Source: Falsiruegeria litorea R37 (GTDB lineage: Bacteria; Pseudomonadota; Alphaproteobacteria; Rhodobacterales; Rhodobacteraceae). Taken from it: a stretch of 64,000 nt of DNA. Shown one piece after another: positions 1 through 10,145 of this stretch. A program made the position numbers and the translations under genes. The DNA lies in assembly GCF_900172225.1 (NCBI RefSeq), contig NZ_FWFO01000001.1:2356001-2420000 (forward strand). Reading direction: 5' to 3'. How positions within the stretch are numbered: the stretch's first letter is position 1; the number at the start of each line of letters is the position of its first letter. The notes beneath the pieces are model-generated. The model worked only from the letters and a program-made list of their open reading frames with translations, was not told where the DNA came from and ran no database searches.

Positions 1-380
1 ACATCCCGGACGTCAAACACGTGTACAACTATGAACTGCCCAACGTGCCGGACGCCTATGTGCACCGCATTGGCCGTACAGCCCGCGCGGGCAAGGACGG
101 CGCGGCGATTGCATTTTGCGCACCCGATGAGATGGACGAGCTGCGCGCCATCCAAAAGACGATTGGTCAACAGATCCCGGTTGCCTCGGGCCGCCCTTGG
201 CAACCGCTCGAGGAAGAGGCCAAACCTCCGCGTGGCAAAGGCCCGCGCCGGGGGGGCAATCGCGGTGGCAATCGGGGCGGGCCTCAAGGTGGCCCTGGAG
301 CGAAACCGGGTGGCGGCAACAACCGCCGCCGTCGTGGGTCAAAACGCGGCGGCAAGCCAAGTCCACGTTCCGCAGCATGA
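1..380 (+). CDS. DEAD-box ATP-dependent RNA helicase, C-terminal end (partial)
   Basis: The frame is already open at the window edge (codons from base 3) and ends at TGA 378-380, so only the last ~125 residues are seen. They begin near the end of the second RecA-like domain and include the helicase motif VI sequence [10 protein letters not shown], which contacts ATP and RNA in superfamily 2 helicases. After it comes a basic Arg/Gly/Asn-rich tail with repeated GGNRGG blocks, as in RhlE-type helicases of proteobacteria that remodel ribosome or mRNA structure. The tail type suggests RhlE, but the fragment cannot separate RhlE from other DEAD-box paralogues, so no symbol is given. A terminator hairpin follows 11 bases after the stop. 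Confidence 0.92.
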   Translation, partial: IPDVKHVYNYELPNVPDAYVHRIGRTARAGKDGAAIAFCAPDEMDELRAIQKTIGQQIPVASGRPWQPLEEEAKPPRGKGPRRGGNRGGNRGGPQGGPGAKPGGGNNRRRRGSKRGGKPSPRSAA

Positions 381-390
381 TCCAAAGCCA

Positions 391-420
391 AAAAATGCGC
401 CCCGATCCGGGCGCATTTTT
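391..420 (+). terminator. Rho-independent terminator after the helicase gene
   Basis: Perfect 12-bp inverted repeat: 391-402 (AAAAATGCGCCC) pairs with 409-420 (GGGCGCATTTTT) around a 6-base loop, followed by further T-rich sequence. It lies 11 bases after the helicase stop. The A-tract on the left arm means it could also work on the minus strand. Confidence 0.85.
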
Positions 421-587
421 CTTTTTCAGAATACAAAGTGTTTCGCACAACTGGTTGGACAGACTGCAGAAACCGTGCCAAGCTCGACCAAGTCATGACA
501 ATATGACCTGATTTGAGCCCAAAAACCGCGGCATTCAGCCGGTAGACCCCTATCTGAGCAAAAAATCGAGTTTCTGAGGACACAGCA

Positions 588-2357
588 ATGCTGAACCCCG
601 GTGACCTGATCTTTGTCGGTTGGGACGCAGACAACGAAGACGTCGCTTTTGCCACCACCGCGGATATCGCGGGCGGTGAGGTGATTTACTTCACCGACAG
701 CGAATGGAACGGCACCAGTTTCCTGCCCGGGGAACAGCTGATTGAATGGACGGTTCCCGCCGAAGGGATCCCCGCTGGCACGATCCTGACCCTGGACATG
801 ACACCCGGCGGCAGCGCTGTTGTCACGGTGGGCGGATCGCTGAGCGGCGAAGTCTCGGGCAGCATCGACTATATTCGCGGCGGCGGCCAACTGGCGTCCA
901 ACAATGAAATGTTGTGGGCTTTTCAAGGCACCCGCGTCGGCAATGACGTCACGCCGGAAAACTTCATCAGCGTGATCGGAAACGAGGCTGACGGCGGCGA
1001 CCGGGCGACGCCCAATCTGGACAACACAGGCCTGAGCCAGGAAAACGGCGCGATCATCATCGATGGCGACCATGACTATATGGTTTTCGATGGCTTTGAC
1101 GCCCTGCCCGACCCGATCAGCGCCCCCGGCGCAATCGCGGCCATCTCAGACACATCGAATTGGGCGGTTGCCGGACCTGGGCGAAACTTCGACAATGACA
1201 ACCCGAATCCGGGCGGCGGCTTCAATATCTCGTCGCCACGGGTGTTCGACCCGGCGAACGTCACAACGCTTTACTTTAGCGGCGCGAACGTGGCGTTTTT
1301 TGACAGTATCTCGTCAAGCGACGGGAATGTCTCGGCCGACATCTCGGTATCCGAACAACCTTTCCTGCCAACCGACATCATTGAAATTGACATCCTGAAT
1401 TCGAGCATCCGACCCGATGGCGAGTTTGATTTTGACGAGGTGATCTTTGTCTCGATCCGCGTACGGCGCGGGGATGATGTCTATGAGTTCCAGGTCGCAG
1501 ACGGCTCAAAAATCAAGGAAAGCGGGGCAAGCAATTCCGATCCTGGGCAATCTGTTGAACAGGGTGACACGTTTTTCACAACCAACGACGACGTCAGCGG
1601 GCCGTCTGGACCGTCTCCGTTCCCATCCGACTTGTCCGGAAAAATGGTCTTTTCCTTGAACGACACATTCACCGAAGGAGAAGTCACCAACATCGTCCGC
1701 GAAGAAGAGGTTCTGGATGAAAACGGCGATCCGGTTGGAACCGAAAACGCCAACTTTTTCGTCGGCACCAGCCTAGACCCCGATCCGCCCATTCCCTGCT
1801 TTGTTGCAGGCACGCGCATCATGACGGACATGGGGCCAGTGCCCATCGAGGACCTGCGACCTGGCGACAAAATCGTCACCCGCGACCACGGGTTGGTCCC
1901 TTTGCGGTGGGTTGGCGGGCGTGAAGTTCCCGCCCAAGGCCCCTTTGCGCCCATCCGGTTCAAAGCGGGCAGTTTGAACAATGACCGCGATCTTTTGGTC
2001 TCTCCTCAGCACAAGATGCTTTTGACGGGATGGAAAGCTGAGCTCTATTTTGGCGAACCCGAAGTTCTGATTGCCGCCAAATACCTGTGCAACGACAAAG
2101 ATGTTCGCCGCGACACCGACATGAGCACGGTTCACTACCTGCACCTTTTGCTCGATCGGCACGAAGTCATTTATGCGAATGGATGTGCCAGCGAAAGCTT
2201 GGATCCCGCCTATTTGGCTGAATGGCCCGAGGATGACAAAAACAGCATCGAAATTGCCACTCTGTTTCCCGAGCTTTTTGCCACCCATTATCCGCATCAC
2301 AAAACTGCCCGCGCGTCATTGAAACACTATGAAGGCGCACTGTTTTCGACGTCATGA
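588..2357 (+). CDS. Hint-domain protein with an N-terminal beta-rich domain
   Basis: 589 residues; the ATG at 588 follows GAGGA (576-580). The C-terminal part, from about residue 402, is a Hint (hedgehog/intein) domain of the type common in roseobacters. It begins with Cys404 in the block PCFVAGTRI, then PIEDLRPGDKIVTRD, a downstream LVSPQHKMLL block and an ANGCASESL block. Hint domains use the first cysteine for an N-S acyl shift and self-cleavage. The N-terminal ~190 residues are acidic and beta-rich (GDLIFVGWDADNEDVAF, YFTDSEWNG), resembling N-terminal domains of secreted calcium-binding-type proteins. Residues ~200-390 are also acidic and unrecognised. No Sec signal and no glycine-rich type I repeats are visible, so the export route is unknown. 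Self-cleavage is inferred from the family. Confidence 0.85.
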   Translation: MLNPGDLIFVGWDADNEDVAFATTADIAGGEVIYFTDSEWNGTSFLPGEQLIEWTVPAEGIPAGTILTLDMTPGGSAVVTVGGSLSGEVSGSIDYIRGGGQLASNNEMLWAFQGTRVGNDVTPENFISVIGNEADGGDRATPNLDNTGLSQENGAIIIDGDHDYMVFDGFDALPDPISAPGAIAAISDTSNWAVAGPGRNFDNDNPNPGGGFNISSPRVFDPANVTTLYFSGANVAFFDSISSSDGNVSADISVSEQPFLPTDIIEIDILNSSIRPDGEFDFDEVIFVSIRVRRGDDVYEFQVADGSKIKESGASNSDPGQSVEQGDTFFTTNDDVSGPSGPSPFPSDLSGKMVFSLNDTFTEGEVTNIVREEEVLDENGDPVGTENANFFVGTSLDPDPPIPCFVAGTRIMTDMGPVPIEDLRPGDKIVTRDHGLVPLRWVGGREVPAQGPFAPIRFKAGSLNNDRDLLVSPQHKMLLTGWKAELYFGEPEVLIAAKYLCNDKDVRRDTDMSTVHYLHLLLDRHEVIYANGCASESLDPAYLAEWPEDDKNSIEIATLFPELFATHYPHHKTARASLKHYEGALFSTS

Positions 2358-2853
2358 CGCAATTTCAAGCGTCCGGGTGTACGTCTGCTGGCTAAAACTT
2401 ATGGGATATGCGGAATTGGGCGCGGATCACCTGAAAGAAGATCTGACGCCTGAAAAGAATGCTTGAGGCACCGCAAGCTTGGCAACGCCACGAAGCCCTG
2501 AAAACAAGGATAAACAAAGCACGTGCACGCATATCAACAGCGTGCAAGCGGCCTCTCTGACGATCAGGATTCCGCGTCCAAATCCGTCAGCGCCCTCACG
2601 AGGGGGGTGGACGGCATGAGCCGCGCTGCGACGAAGACCACGGGTTTCGGGGACTGGTCCTTCCGCTATACGGAAACCAGTTTTGACCTGAGGGAGAATT
2701 TTGCACGATCTTTCGGGCAGGTCTTTCTTGCTACAATTTCAATCCGCACCGGGTTGTAGTCGATGCGTTCCATGCCAGGGTTTCTGGCCCGCCAGGGGAC
2801 TTGATGTACCGCAGGTTAAACGAGACAAAATTCACGTTCGAAAAAGGGGACCA
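2358..2853. other. 496-base stretch without a supported gene
   Basis: This lies between the Hint gene and the convergent nuclease-fold gene. The only open frame is a GTG-started 78-codon ORF (2523-2759) with no good ribosome binding site and no recognisable motif. No strong hairpin terminator or repeat stands out. It may hold degraded sequence. Confidence 0.5.
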
Positions 2854-3540
2854 CTAGGCTTGCACCAAGTCTGCCCAGATCGGCAGATGGTCAGAAGCAA
2901 TATTCGCCGGACGATCCGAGTGCACGCCGTGGCCGTTGGCGTTCAGGCCGGGACCTAGCGCGATACGATCCAGAGGTCCCAACGGTTGCGGCGAGGGAAA
3001 GCTGGGCAGCGGCGGCAGGAACCGCATTTTGGGTGCCAGGTGGTCCAGCACTGGCTGGCGCGACCATTCGTTGAAATCCCCGGCCCAGACGGTAGGCATT
3101 TCGGGCAGATTCTGAATATGGCGGCTGATGTGCATCACCTGCTGCTGGCGCGAATGGGATAATAGCCCCAGATGCGCCCCCACCACGCGCAGCGGACCGA
3201 TGGGCGTGTCAAAGTTGACCCAGACGGCCCCGCGGGGCTCCATCCCTGGCAGCGCCATTTGCCCCGTCTCCAGCTCACGCAGCCCCTCACCTCGCCAGAT
3301 CACCGCATTGCCATGCCAGCCCAGACTACCTGCGCCGCCGAGGTCGACAATGTTCCACCCGGCCTCGTCCAGCACAAAATGCGGCAGGGCCGCAGGGCGT
3401 GGCGGCAGGCGCTTGTCAGCTTCTTGCAGCACCACAATCTGCGCCCCGATCCGATCCAGCACCTGCAGGATTCGGCGTGGCAGGCGACGAAAGTCGAGGC
3501 CCACACATTTCTGGATATTGTAGCTGGCCAGTCGAAGCAT
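2854..3540 (-). CDS. Endonuclease/exonuclease/phosphatase (EEP) family protein
   Basis: About 228 residues from the chosen ATG at 3540, where the EEP fold begins (MLRLASYNIQK). A longer frame to 3663 would overlap the divergent transporter's leader. EEP signatures are in order: SYNIQK near the N-terminus, the metal-binding Glu in VLQEADK, a histidine in VGAHLGLLSH, the catalytic GDFNEW and the terminal SDHLPIWADL (Asp-His pair). These residues coordinate Mg2+ for phosphodiester or phosphomonoester hydrolysis in enzymes such as exonuclease III, sphingomyelinases and inositol phosphatases. It lacks a signal peptide, so it is probably cytoplasmic. The substrate cannot be told. It is distinct from the xth gene at 32.8 kb. 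Confidence 0.85.
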   Translation of the reverse strand: MLRLASYNIQKCVGLDFRRLPRRILQVLDRIGAQIVVLQEADKRLPPRPAALPHFVLDEAGWNIVDLGGAGSLGWHGNAVIWRGEGLRELETGQMALPGMEPRGAVWVNFDTPIGPLRVVGAHLGLLSHSRQQQVMHISRHIQNLPEMPTVWAGDFNEWSRQPVLDHLAPKMRFLPPLPSFPSPQPLGPLDRIALGPGLNANGHGVHSDRPANIASDHLPIWADLVQA

Positions 3541-3676
3541 TGAGGTTTGTCCAAAATCGAATTGAGCTTCAATCTGGGGGATGTTGCTGGATAGGTCCAA
3601 GGGACGCAAGGTCTCACCCCTTTTGTGCCCCTTGAAACCTGTTGACATAACAACACATTGCACATCCTGTGGGCAT

Positions 3677-4552
3677 ATGGATCAAAAACGCCCCATAGAC
3701 GCCACTGGTGCCGCCGCGCTGATCGGGATTGCCCTGCTACTTGCCTTCAACCAAGTGGTGATCAAGGTCACCGGCACCGGCTTTGGCCCGGTGTTTCAGG
3801 CTGGTCTCCGCTCGGCTATTGCCTTGGCTTTTCTGTTGGCATGGATGTGGTTTTTTCGAAAACGGATCGAGCTGCCGCGAACGGCCCTATTGGGCGGGCT
3901 TTTGACGGGGCTGCTGTTCACGGTCGAGTTCATCTGCCTCTATTCCGCGCTGGACGTGACGACCGTGTCGCGCACGTCAATCCTGTTCTATTCCATGCCT
4001 GTGTGGCTCGCTCTGGCAGGCCATGTGTTTTTGCCTGGAGAGAAACTGAGCAGCCTCAAGGTTTGGGGTTTGGTGCTGGCTATGGGTGGGATCATCGTGG
4101 CCTTTGCCGAGCGAGATGGCGGACAGGTGAGCCTTGCGGGTGATCTGTATTCCCTGCTGGGCGCCATCTGCTGGGCCGGAATCGCGCTGGTGGTTCGGAT
4201 GACTGACCTGTCAAAAGCAAGCGCCGAAATGCAGCTGATGTGTCAGTTGGTGGTCTCGGCGCCCTTGCTGTTGTTGGCCGCGCCGCTTTTTGGAGAGATG
4301 GTGCGCGATGTACAGCCCCTTCATATTGCGGGACTTGCGTTTCAGGCCATCGGCGTTGTGGGATTGGGGTTCATGGCCTGGTTCCGTCTGCTGGCTATCT
4401 ATCAGGCCAGCGGTGTCGCCTCGTTCAGCTTTCTGTCACCAGTTCTTGCGGTTCTGTTGGGGTGGGCGTTGCTGGGCGAAGAGATCGGGTTGCAGATCTG
4501 GGCCGCTTTGGCGCTGGTGGCGGCCGGGATCTATCTGATCAATCGGTCTTGA
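3677..4552 (+). CDS. EamA-family (DMT) transporter
   Basis: About 291 residues from ATG 3677 (MDQKRPIDATG). The frame is open back to 3581, but the membrane protein starts here. It has ten predicted hydrophobic segments in two five-helix EamA halves. The halves begin near AALIGIALLLAFNQVVIK and near GDLYSLLGAICWAGIALVV, and the second ends in the usual LLGEEIGLQIWAALALVAAGI block. Drug/metabolite-transporter family members export small metabolites or amino acids across the inner membrane; the substrate here is unknown. It is transcribed divergently from the EEP gene with ~136 bases between starts. The ribosome binding site is weak, so the start is uncertain. Confidence 0.88.
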   Translation: MDQKRPIDATGAAALIGIALLLAFNQVVIKVTGTGFGPVFQAGLRSAIALAFLLAWMWFFRKRIELPRTALLGGLLTGLLFTVEFICLYSALDVTTVSRTSILFYSMPVWLALAGHVFLPGEKLSSLKVWGLVLAMGGIIVAFAERDGGQVSLAGDLYSLLGAICWAGIALVVRMTDLSKASAEMQLMCQLVVSAPLLLLAAPLFGEMVRDVQPLHIAGLAFQAIGVVGLGFMAWFRLLAIYQASGVASFSFLSPVLAVLLGWALLGEEIGLQIWAALALVAAGIYLINRS

Positions 4553-4652
4553 GGCAACGGTGCTCTCCCGCCCTCGCGGCATGCCCTGACGGGCCCTTGC
4601 TCCGTTGGGCCGGGCGCCAAGCCTTGCGGCTCGGCGCGGTTGCGACCCGGGT

Positions 4653-6071
4653 TCAAGTGCCGCAGAACGTGGCCTGGACAACCTCATTTTCCGCAGGCGG
4701 GCTTTGCAATTCTGCGTGATCGGGTTGGTCTGCATAGGGGGTGGTCAGGACCTGCTGCAACCTTTGGAACGGCGCATAGTCCCCGGCAACCGCTGCCTGA
4801 ATCATCTGTTCCACACGATGATTGCGCGGGATGAACGCCGGGTTGGTCGCAGCGATCAACGCCAGCGGGTCCGCCTCGCCCTTGGCCCGCGCCTGCCAGG
4901 TTGCGAGCCAGGTATCATAAGCCGCTGGATCCAGGAATTGATCGCGCCCCTCGGCCCGCCCCAACACACGGAAAGTATTGGTGAAATCCGCCTGGTTCTG
5001 CGCCATGCGCTGGAGCAGGTCCGCGATCAGCGCATCATCACCCTTTTGCGCGGTGTTCAATCCCAACTTGCAACGGAACTTTGCCAGCCACGCCTCTTGC
5101 AGCAGATCCGGCATCGCATGCACGATTTCGGTTGCTTCTTCAACTGCCGCCGCGCGGTCGGGCATCTGCTGGATCAGAGATGTCGCCAGCTGCGCCATAT
5201 TCCACACGGCAATATCGGGCTGGTTGGAATAGGCATAGCGCCCCATCCGGTCGATCGAGCTGTAGACCGTGTTGGGATGATAACTGTCCATGAAGGCGCA
5301 CGGCCCATAGTCGATGGTTTCCCCGGCAATCGAGCTGTTGTCGGTGTTCATCACCCCGTGAATGAAGCCGACGCCCATCCACCGGGCAATCAGCGCCACC
5401 TGAGCATCCCTTACCGCGCGCAATAGGTCCATCGGCCCCTCTGCATCGGGGTAGTGACGCGCAATGGCATAATCGGTGAGTTGCTTGAGGCTGCCCATCT
5501 CGCCTCGGGCAGCAAAGATTTGAAACGTGCCCACCCGCAGATGACTGGAGGCCACGCGTGCCAGAACCGCACCGGGCAAAGGCGCCTCGCGCAGAACTGT
5601 TTCGCCGGTCTCGACCGCAGCCAAGGCGCGCGTCGTGGGAATGCCAAGCGCATGCATCGCCTCGGACACCACATATTCGCGCAGCACCGGCCCTAGCCAG
5701 GCACGCCCGTCCCCTTGTCGTGAATAAGGCGTTCGGCCCGACCCTTTGAGCTGCAGGTCGCGCCGCAGCCCATCAACGCCCACTGTTTCGCCCAGCAACA
5801 CCGCGCGCCCGTCGCCAAGTTGCGGGTTGTAGTGGCCGAACTGATGGCCCGCATATAGCTGTGCGATCGGGTCTGCGCCCTTAGGCACCTGGTTACCGGC
5901 AAAAACCTGTGCCATCTCCTCGACCTCACCGGGGGTGATGCCCATCACCGCGGCCAGATCGGTATTGAATGCCACCAGCCTCGGCGCGCGCACCGGAACG
6001 GGCGCTTGTTTGGAATAAAACACGCCCGGCAGACGCGCATAAGAGTTGTCGAAGGGGATCATCAGTGTCAT
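4653..6071 (-). CDS. selO: SelO (YdiU/UPF0061) protein adenylyltransferase
   Basis: About 472 residues from ATG 6071 ([16 protein letters not shown]); an ATG at 6083 is also in frame. SelO is a pseudokinase that transfers AMP from ATP to proteins during redox stress. Family blocks are present: [67 protein letters not shown] and DYGPCAFMD. The protein ends in FCGT. This keeps the C-terminal cysteine that replaces selenocysteine in animal SelO and is thought to act in redox control. Its length fits the bacterial family. It is divergent from the cupin gene, with ~90 bases between starts. Confidence 0.95.
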   Translation of the reverse strand: MTLMIPFDNSYARLPGVFYSKQAPVPVRAPRLVAFNTDLAAVMGITPGEVEEMAQVFAGNQVPKGADPIAQLYAGHQFGHYNPQLGDGRAVLLGETVGVDGLRRDLQLKGSGRTPYSRQGDGRAWLGPVLREYVVSEAMHALGIPTTRALAAVETGETVLREAPLPGAVLARVASSHLRVGTFQIFAARGEMGSLKQLTDYAIARHYPDAEGPMDLLRAVRDAQVALIARWMGVGFIHGVMNTDNSSIAGETIDYGPCAFMDSYHPNTVYSSIDRMGRYAYSNQPDIAVWNMAQLATSLIQQMPDRAAAVEEATEIVHAMPDLLQEAWLAKFRCKLGLNTAQKGDDALIADLLQRMAQNQADFTNTFRVLGRAEGRDQFLDPAAYDTWLATWQARAKGEADPLALIAATNPAFIPRNHRVEQMIQAAVAGDYAPFQRLQQVLTTPYADQPDHAELQSPPAENEVVQATFCGT

Positions 6072-6162
6072 GCGCCGCAACATAAGGGCGGATCACACGA
6101 TTGCCATAGCACAATCCGATTGGGCCGGGCATAGTCCCGAAAAACCAAGCCCCGAGGCCCCC

Positions 6163-6582
6163 ATGACCCCAGAGCAGATCATCAACCACCTGCAGCTCTC
6201 TCCCCACCCCGAAGGCGGCTGGTACCGTCAGACCTGGGTGGCCGAAAATGAAGGCCGCGCCACCGGCACCTGCATCTATTTCCTGCTGAAGGCGGGGGAA
6301 AGCAGCCATTGGCACCGGGTCGATGCGACCGAGATCTGGCTTTATCACGCGGGCGCGCCCCTGATCCTGTCGATGAGTGCGACAGATGACGGCCCGGCGC
6401 AGGATCACCTGCTGACCCCCGACTTGAACCAGGGTTCACCGCAACTGATCGTGCCCGAAGGCCACTGGCAGGCGGCACGCAGCACCGGCGACTACACGCT
6501 GGTCAGTTGCACCGTATCGCCCGGATTCCGATTCGAGGGGTTCGAATTGGCGGACAAGAGCTTTGACATCCCGCGCGCGTGA
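6163..6582 (+). CDS. Cupin_5 (DUF985) family protein
   Basis: 139 residues from ATG 6163, chosen because GAGG lies just upstream; the frame also runs back to 6046 into the selO start. It shows the DUF985 pattern: an N-terminal LQLSPHPEGGWYRQTW block, then IYFLLKAGESSHWHRVDATEIW with the cupin histidines, a VPEGHWQAAR block and the terminal VSPGFRFEGFEL. DUF985 cupins have a small beta-barrel fold and are mostly uncharacterised; some relatives bind or epimerise sugars. Gene context does not reveal the substrate. Confidence 0.88.
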   Translation: MTPEQIINHLQLSPHPEGGWYRQTWVAENEGRATGTCIYFLLKAGESSHWHRVDATEIWLYHAGAPLILSMSATDDGPAQDHLLTPDLNQGSPQLIVPEGHWQAARSTGDYTLVSCTVSPGFRFEGFELADKSFDIPRA

Positions 6583-6622
6583 ATTGCTTGCCAAAAGCGC
6601 CTCCCGCTGACAGGCTCGCCTC

Positions 6623-7513
6623 ATGGACCACCGCACTCTGATCGCCAAACTTCCGCCCGAGACAAAGGCGAAACTCACCAAACGCTCGAACCGGGCGGGG
6701 TTGATACATTTGACTCTGTACGGAATTGCCCTCGCGCTTTGCACGCTTGGCATTGGACTCCAGATACCGTTCTGGGGACTGCTGATCCTGCCTCAGGGCA
6801 TCCTCTTGGTGTTTCTCTTCACGCTCAGTCATGAATGCACCCACCAGACCCCGTTCAAAAGCCGCTGGCTGAACGAGGTCGTGGGACACGCCGTCGGTCT
6901 GCTGATCGCCCTGCCCTTTGTCTGGTTCCGCTATTTTCACCTGGCCCATCACAAATGGACCAACGACCCCGAGCGTGACCCGGAATTGGCGGGCAAACCA
7001 CGCCCGGGCAACTGGCCCGATATGCTGGTCTACCTCAGCGGCTGGTTCTATTGGACTGGGATGGCAAAAACGCTTGTCGCCAACGCAAAGGGAGAACTGG
7101 ACGCCCCCTACCTGCCGGAGCGCCAGCATGGGGCCATGCAACGCGAGGCGCGCGTTCTGCTGAGCCTCTATGCGCTTGGTGCCCTTAGCCTGATCTGGTC
7201 ACCGCTGCTCATTTGGGCTTGGCTCTTGCCGCTGATCGTGGGCCAGCCGGTTCTGCGGCTCTATCTGCTCGCGGAACACGGGCTCTGCCCGCCCGTGGCC
7301 AACATGCTCGAAAACTCACGCACCACCTTTACCAACCGGATTGTGCGGTTTCTAGCCTGGAACATGCCCTATCATGCGGAACACCACAGCTTTCCCAACG
7401 TGCCGTTCCACCAACTCCCGGCCTTTCACCGCTGGACCCAAGAGCACCTGAAATCCACCTCAAACGGCTACACCGAATTCACTGCAGACTATGCCCGCAG
7501 CCTAACGCGCTGA
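6623..7513 (+). CDS. Membrane fatty acid desaturase-type protein
   Basis: 296 residues. The three histidine clusters that bind the di-iron centre of membrane desaturases and hydroxylases are present: HECTH near residue 72, HLAHH near 112 and HAEHH near 252. Between them are two pairs of hydrophobic helices (GLLILPQGILLVFLFTL, VVGHAVGLLIALPFVWF, and LLIWAWLLPLIVG). The fold implies oxidation of an acyl chain or a carotenoid-like substrate at the inner membrane with O2. Which chain and position cannot be told. It starts 40 bases after the cupin gene on the same strand, so they may be co-transcribed. Confidence 0.9.
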   Translation: MDHRTLIAKLPPETKAKLTKRSNRAGLIHLTLYGIALALCTLGIGLQIPFWGLLILPQGILLVFLFTLSHECTHQTPFKSRWLNEVVGHAVGLLIALPFVWFRYFHLAHHKWTNDPERDPELAGKPRPGNWPDMLVYLSGWFYWTGMAKTLVANAKGELDAPYLPERQHGAMQREARVLLSLYALGALSLIWSPLLIWAWLLPLIVGQPVLRLYLLAEHGLCPPVANMLENSRTTFTNRIVRFLAWNMPYHAEHHSFPNVPFHQLPAFHRWTQEHLKSTSNGYTEFTADYARSLTR

Positions 7514-7544
7514 CCCTTCTTCTTGTTGGAAATACGGCGGGGGA

Positions 7545-7572
7545 GTCGCAAAGCGACGGGGGCAGAGCCCCC
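7545..7572. repeat. Two small adjacent hairpins
   Basis: GTCGC-AAA-GCGAC (7545-7557) is followed directly by GGGGGC-AGA-GCCCCC (7558-7572). They lie in the gap between the convergent desaturase and anmK genes. They are GC-rich without a clear T-tract and may act as a bidirectional transcript end or be an intergenic repeat unit. Confidence 0.5.
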
Positions 7573-7588
7573 TGACCTGCTATCCAAC

Positions 7589-8692
7589 TTACGGAACACT
7601 GACGATCCCGCCACCAACCAAGGCGCCAACGCCTGTGGTGCCGGGGCATGAGGTCGGCATACCCCGCGTCACCCGGACCGCGAGATAGGCAAAGGCCTGC
7701 GCCTCGAGCATGTCGCCGTCCAAACCCACGGCCTCGACCGGTTCAACCGGGCAATCGAGCGAGACGCGCAGCATCTCCATCAGCACGGGATTGTGACGGC
7801 CACCGCCAGTGACCAGTACGCGGGTGGGAGGTTTGGGGCAATGCTCCATCCCCTGAACCACACCAGCGGCGCACATGCCGGTCAGCGTGGCCACGGCGTC
7901 GGCATCTCCCAGCTCGGCCACCAAACCAATCATTTCGGCAAAATCGTTCCTGTCCAATGACTTCGGCGGCATTCTTGAAAAGTATGGCTCTGCCAGAAAG
8001 AGCTCCAAGGCACCGGTTTCAACTTCGCCGCCCGCAGCAATGGCGCCGTCCTTGTCCATCGGCAATCCAAGGCGCGCCTGCACCAGATCGTTGATCGGCG
8101 CATTCGCCGGGCCGGTGTCAAACGCCAGCAAGGCGCCGGACTGTTCCGGTTTATCAAAGGAAGGATCGACATAGGTCAGGTTGCCCACCCCGCCAAGGTT
8201 GAGGAAACACAGGGGCGCCTCAGCCCCAATCCATTTGGCACAGGCAAAGTGAAAGAACGGCGCCAGCGGTGCGCCCTCGCCGCCCATTGCAACATCATCG
8301 GACCGGAAATCCCAGACCACCGGGCGGTTCAACGCCTGCGCCAGCTCTGCCCCGTTGCCAACCTGCAAGGTTCGGCGTCGTTGCGGGTCATGCGCCAGGG
8401 TCTGACCGTGAAAGCCCACAAGCTCGACCTCTTTGAACCCAGACAGAGCCTTAGCATGTGCCTGTATCACCAACTCTGCGGCCGCATCGACTGCGTCACC
8501 GGTCCACTGTCCCAGACCGGCCCTCAACACCTCACGCTGTTCAGGGGTGTAGCCCTGATAACCGCTTGGCCCGAACTCGAAGATACGCGATCCATCGGTC
8601 TGGACCACAGCCGCATCCACCCCATCGAGTGAGGTGCCCGACATCGCCCCCAAGGCCCGGATCGGCCCGTCTTCTCTGATGGCCCTGCTCAT
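7589..8692 (-). CDS. anmK: Anhydro-N-acetylmuramic acid kinase
   Basis: 367 residues, full family length. AnmK phosphorylates and opens 1,6-anhydro-MurNAc released from peptidoglycan to give MurNAc-6-P for recycling. The N-terminal phosphate loop reads [14 protein letters not shown] (residues ~16-29), with the family blocks [49 protein letters not shown] and VTGGGRHNP. It pairs functionally with nagZ at 23.6 kb, which produces anhydro-MurNAc peptides. It runs divergently from tyrS with 107 bases between starts. Confidence 0.96.
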   Translation of the reverse strand: MSRAIREDGPIRALGAMSGTSLDGVDAAVVQTDGSRIFEFGPSGYQGYTPEQREVLRAGLGQWTGDAVDAAAELVIQAHAKALSGFKEVELVGFHGQTLAHDPQRRRTLQVGNGAELAQALNRPVVWDFRSDDVAMGGEGAPLAPFFHFACAKWIGAEAPLCFLNLGGVGNLTYVDPSFDKPEQSGALLAFDTGPANAPINDLVQARLGLPMDKDGAIAAGGEVETGALELFLAEPYFSRMPPKSLDRNDFAEMIGLVAELGDADAVATLTGMCAAGVVQGMEHCPKPPTRVLVTGGGRHNPVLMEMLRVSLDCPVEPVEAVGLDGDMLEAQAFAYLAVRVTRGMPTSCPGTTGVGALVGGGIVSVP

Positions 8693-8799
8693 GGCCTAAT
8701 CCTTTGTTGTCCCACCCCGCAAAAACAAACGGAAAATGGTTTCCCTCTCGTGCCTTTGCGCTCTATACACTGCCCCGCAACACAAACCCGAGGCAAGAC

Positions 8800-10047
8800 A
8801 TGACCTACCATCCCAAATCGGATTTCATCGCTGTGATGATCGAGCGCGGTTTTTTGGCTGACTGCACCGATTATCAGGGCCTTGATGAGGCACTGATCAA
8901 GGGTGTGCAACCGGGTTATATCGGCTTTGATGCGACGGCCAAGTCGTTGCATGTGGGCTCGCTCATCCAGATCATGATGCTGCGGTGGCTGCAAAAGACC
9001 GGCCACAAGCCGATTACGCTGATGGGCGGCGGCACCACCAAGGTGGGCGACCCCTCGTTCCGGGCGGATGAACGCCCGCTGCTGACCGAAGCGCAGATCG
9101 ACGACAATATCGCCGGCATCAAAAAAGTGTTCTCGGCCTACATCGACTATGACAGCGGCGCCGAAAACGCGGCCCTGATGTTGAACAATGCGGAATGGCT
9201 GGACGATCTAAACTACCTTGAATTCCTGCGCGACATCGGGCGGCATTTCTCTGTCAACCGGATGTTGTCGTTTGAAAGCGTGAAATCCCGCCTGGATCGT
9301 GAGCAATCGCTGTCGTTCCTGGAATTCAACTACATGATCCTACAGGCCTATGACTTCATGGAGCTGCATCGTCGCTATGGCTGTGTGCTGCAGATGGGCG
9401 GCTCGGATCAATGGGGTAACATCGTAAACGGCATCGACCTGACCCGTCGCACCATCGAGGGTGAGGTATTTGGCCTGACTTCTCCGCTGCTGACGACCAG
9501 CGACGGCAAGAAGATGGGTAAGTCACAAGACGGCGCGGTCTGGCTGAACGCAGACATGCGTAGCCCGTATGAATTCTGGCAGTTCTGGCGCAACACCACG
9601 GATGCCGACGTGGGCCGGTTCCTCAAGCTCTACACCGAAATGCCGGTGGACGAATGCGAACGTCTGGGGGCATTGGCCGGATCCGAGATCAACGATGCCA
9701 AAGTCATCCTGGCAAACGAAGTGACCACACTGTGTCACGGCGCCGATGCGGCAGCTGCGGCAGCAGCCACAGCCCGCGAAGTGTTCGAAAATGGAGGTGT
9801 TGGCGACGATCTTCCAACGCTGACCTTAGAGATTGGTGATCTGCCAGTGTCCATCGTGCAGTTGATTGTTAAATCGGGTCTGGCCAAATCCGGCAAGGAA
9901 GCCAAACGCTTGATCGCCGAAAACGGCGCCAAGCTGGATGATGCCCCGTTGACTGATGGTGGTTTGATGATCGACGCAGGCGCTTTGTCCTCCCCCATCA
10001 AACTGAGCGCAGGCAAAAAACGCCACGCGCTGGTGCAACTGAGCTAA
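8800..10047 (+). CDS. tyrS: Tyrosyl-tRNA synthetase
   Basis: 415 residues from ATG 8800 (MTYHPKSDF); the frame extends back to 8704, but homologous sequence starts here. This class I synthetase charges tRNA-Tyr. The HIGH-type signature is HVGS at residue ~51 and the KMSKS-type loop is KMGKS at ~238-242. The tyrosine pocket block GGSDQWGNI is intact. The C-terminal ~65 residues form an S4-like RNA-binding domain ([20 protein letters not shown]). A pair of palindromic hairpins follows at 10084. Confidence 0.97.
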   Translation: MTYHPKSDFIAVMIERGFLADCTDYQGLDEALIKGVQPGYIGFDATAKSLHVGSLIQIMMLRWLQKTGHKPITLMGGGTTKVGDPSFRADERPLLTEAQIDDNIAGIKKVFSAYIDYDSGAENAALMLNNAEWLDDLNYLEFLRDIGRHFSVNRMLSFESVKSRLDREQSLSFLEFNYMILQAYDFMELHRRYGCVLQMGGSDQWGNIVNGIDLTRRTIEGEVFGLTSPLLTTSDGKKMGKSQDGAVWLNADMRSPYEFWQFWRNTTDADVGRFLKLYTEMPVDECERLGALAGSEINDAKVILANEVTTLCHGADAAAAAAATAREVFENGGVGDDLPTLTLEIGDLPVSIVQLIVKSGLAKSGKEAKRLIAENGAKLDDAPLTDGGLMIDAGALSSPIKLSAGKKRHALVQLS

Positions 10048-10083
10048 CGCTCGGATCGAAAAGCACCTTTATCCGTATCGCGC

Positions 10084-10130
10084 CCGGAAACTTTCAAAGT
10101 TTCCGGACCGATTTCTTTGCAAGAAATCGG
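10084..10130. repeat. Tandem palindromic hairpins downstream of tyrS
   Basis: The first is an 11-bp perfect palindrome, 10084-10094 with 10096-10106 (centre 10095; CCGGAAACTTT / AAAGTTTCCGG). The second is a 10-bp stem, 10108-10117 with 10121-10130 (CCGATTTCTT / AAGAAATCGG), with a 3-base loop. One base separates them. They lie between the converging tyrS gene and the small minus-strand ORF. They could be a transcript end or copies of an interspersed repeat. Confidence 0.75.
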
Positions 10131-10145
10131 AACCAGCGCCAAGTT

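Noticed and set aside
2523-2759. 78-codon GTG-started ORF
   Set aside because: No ribosome binding site, no motif, and surrounded by non-coding-like sequence.
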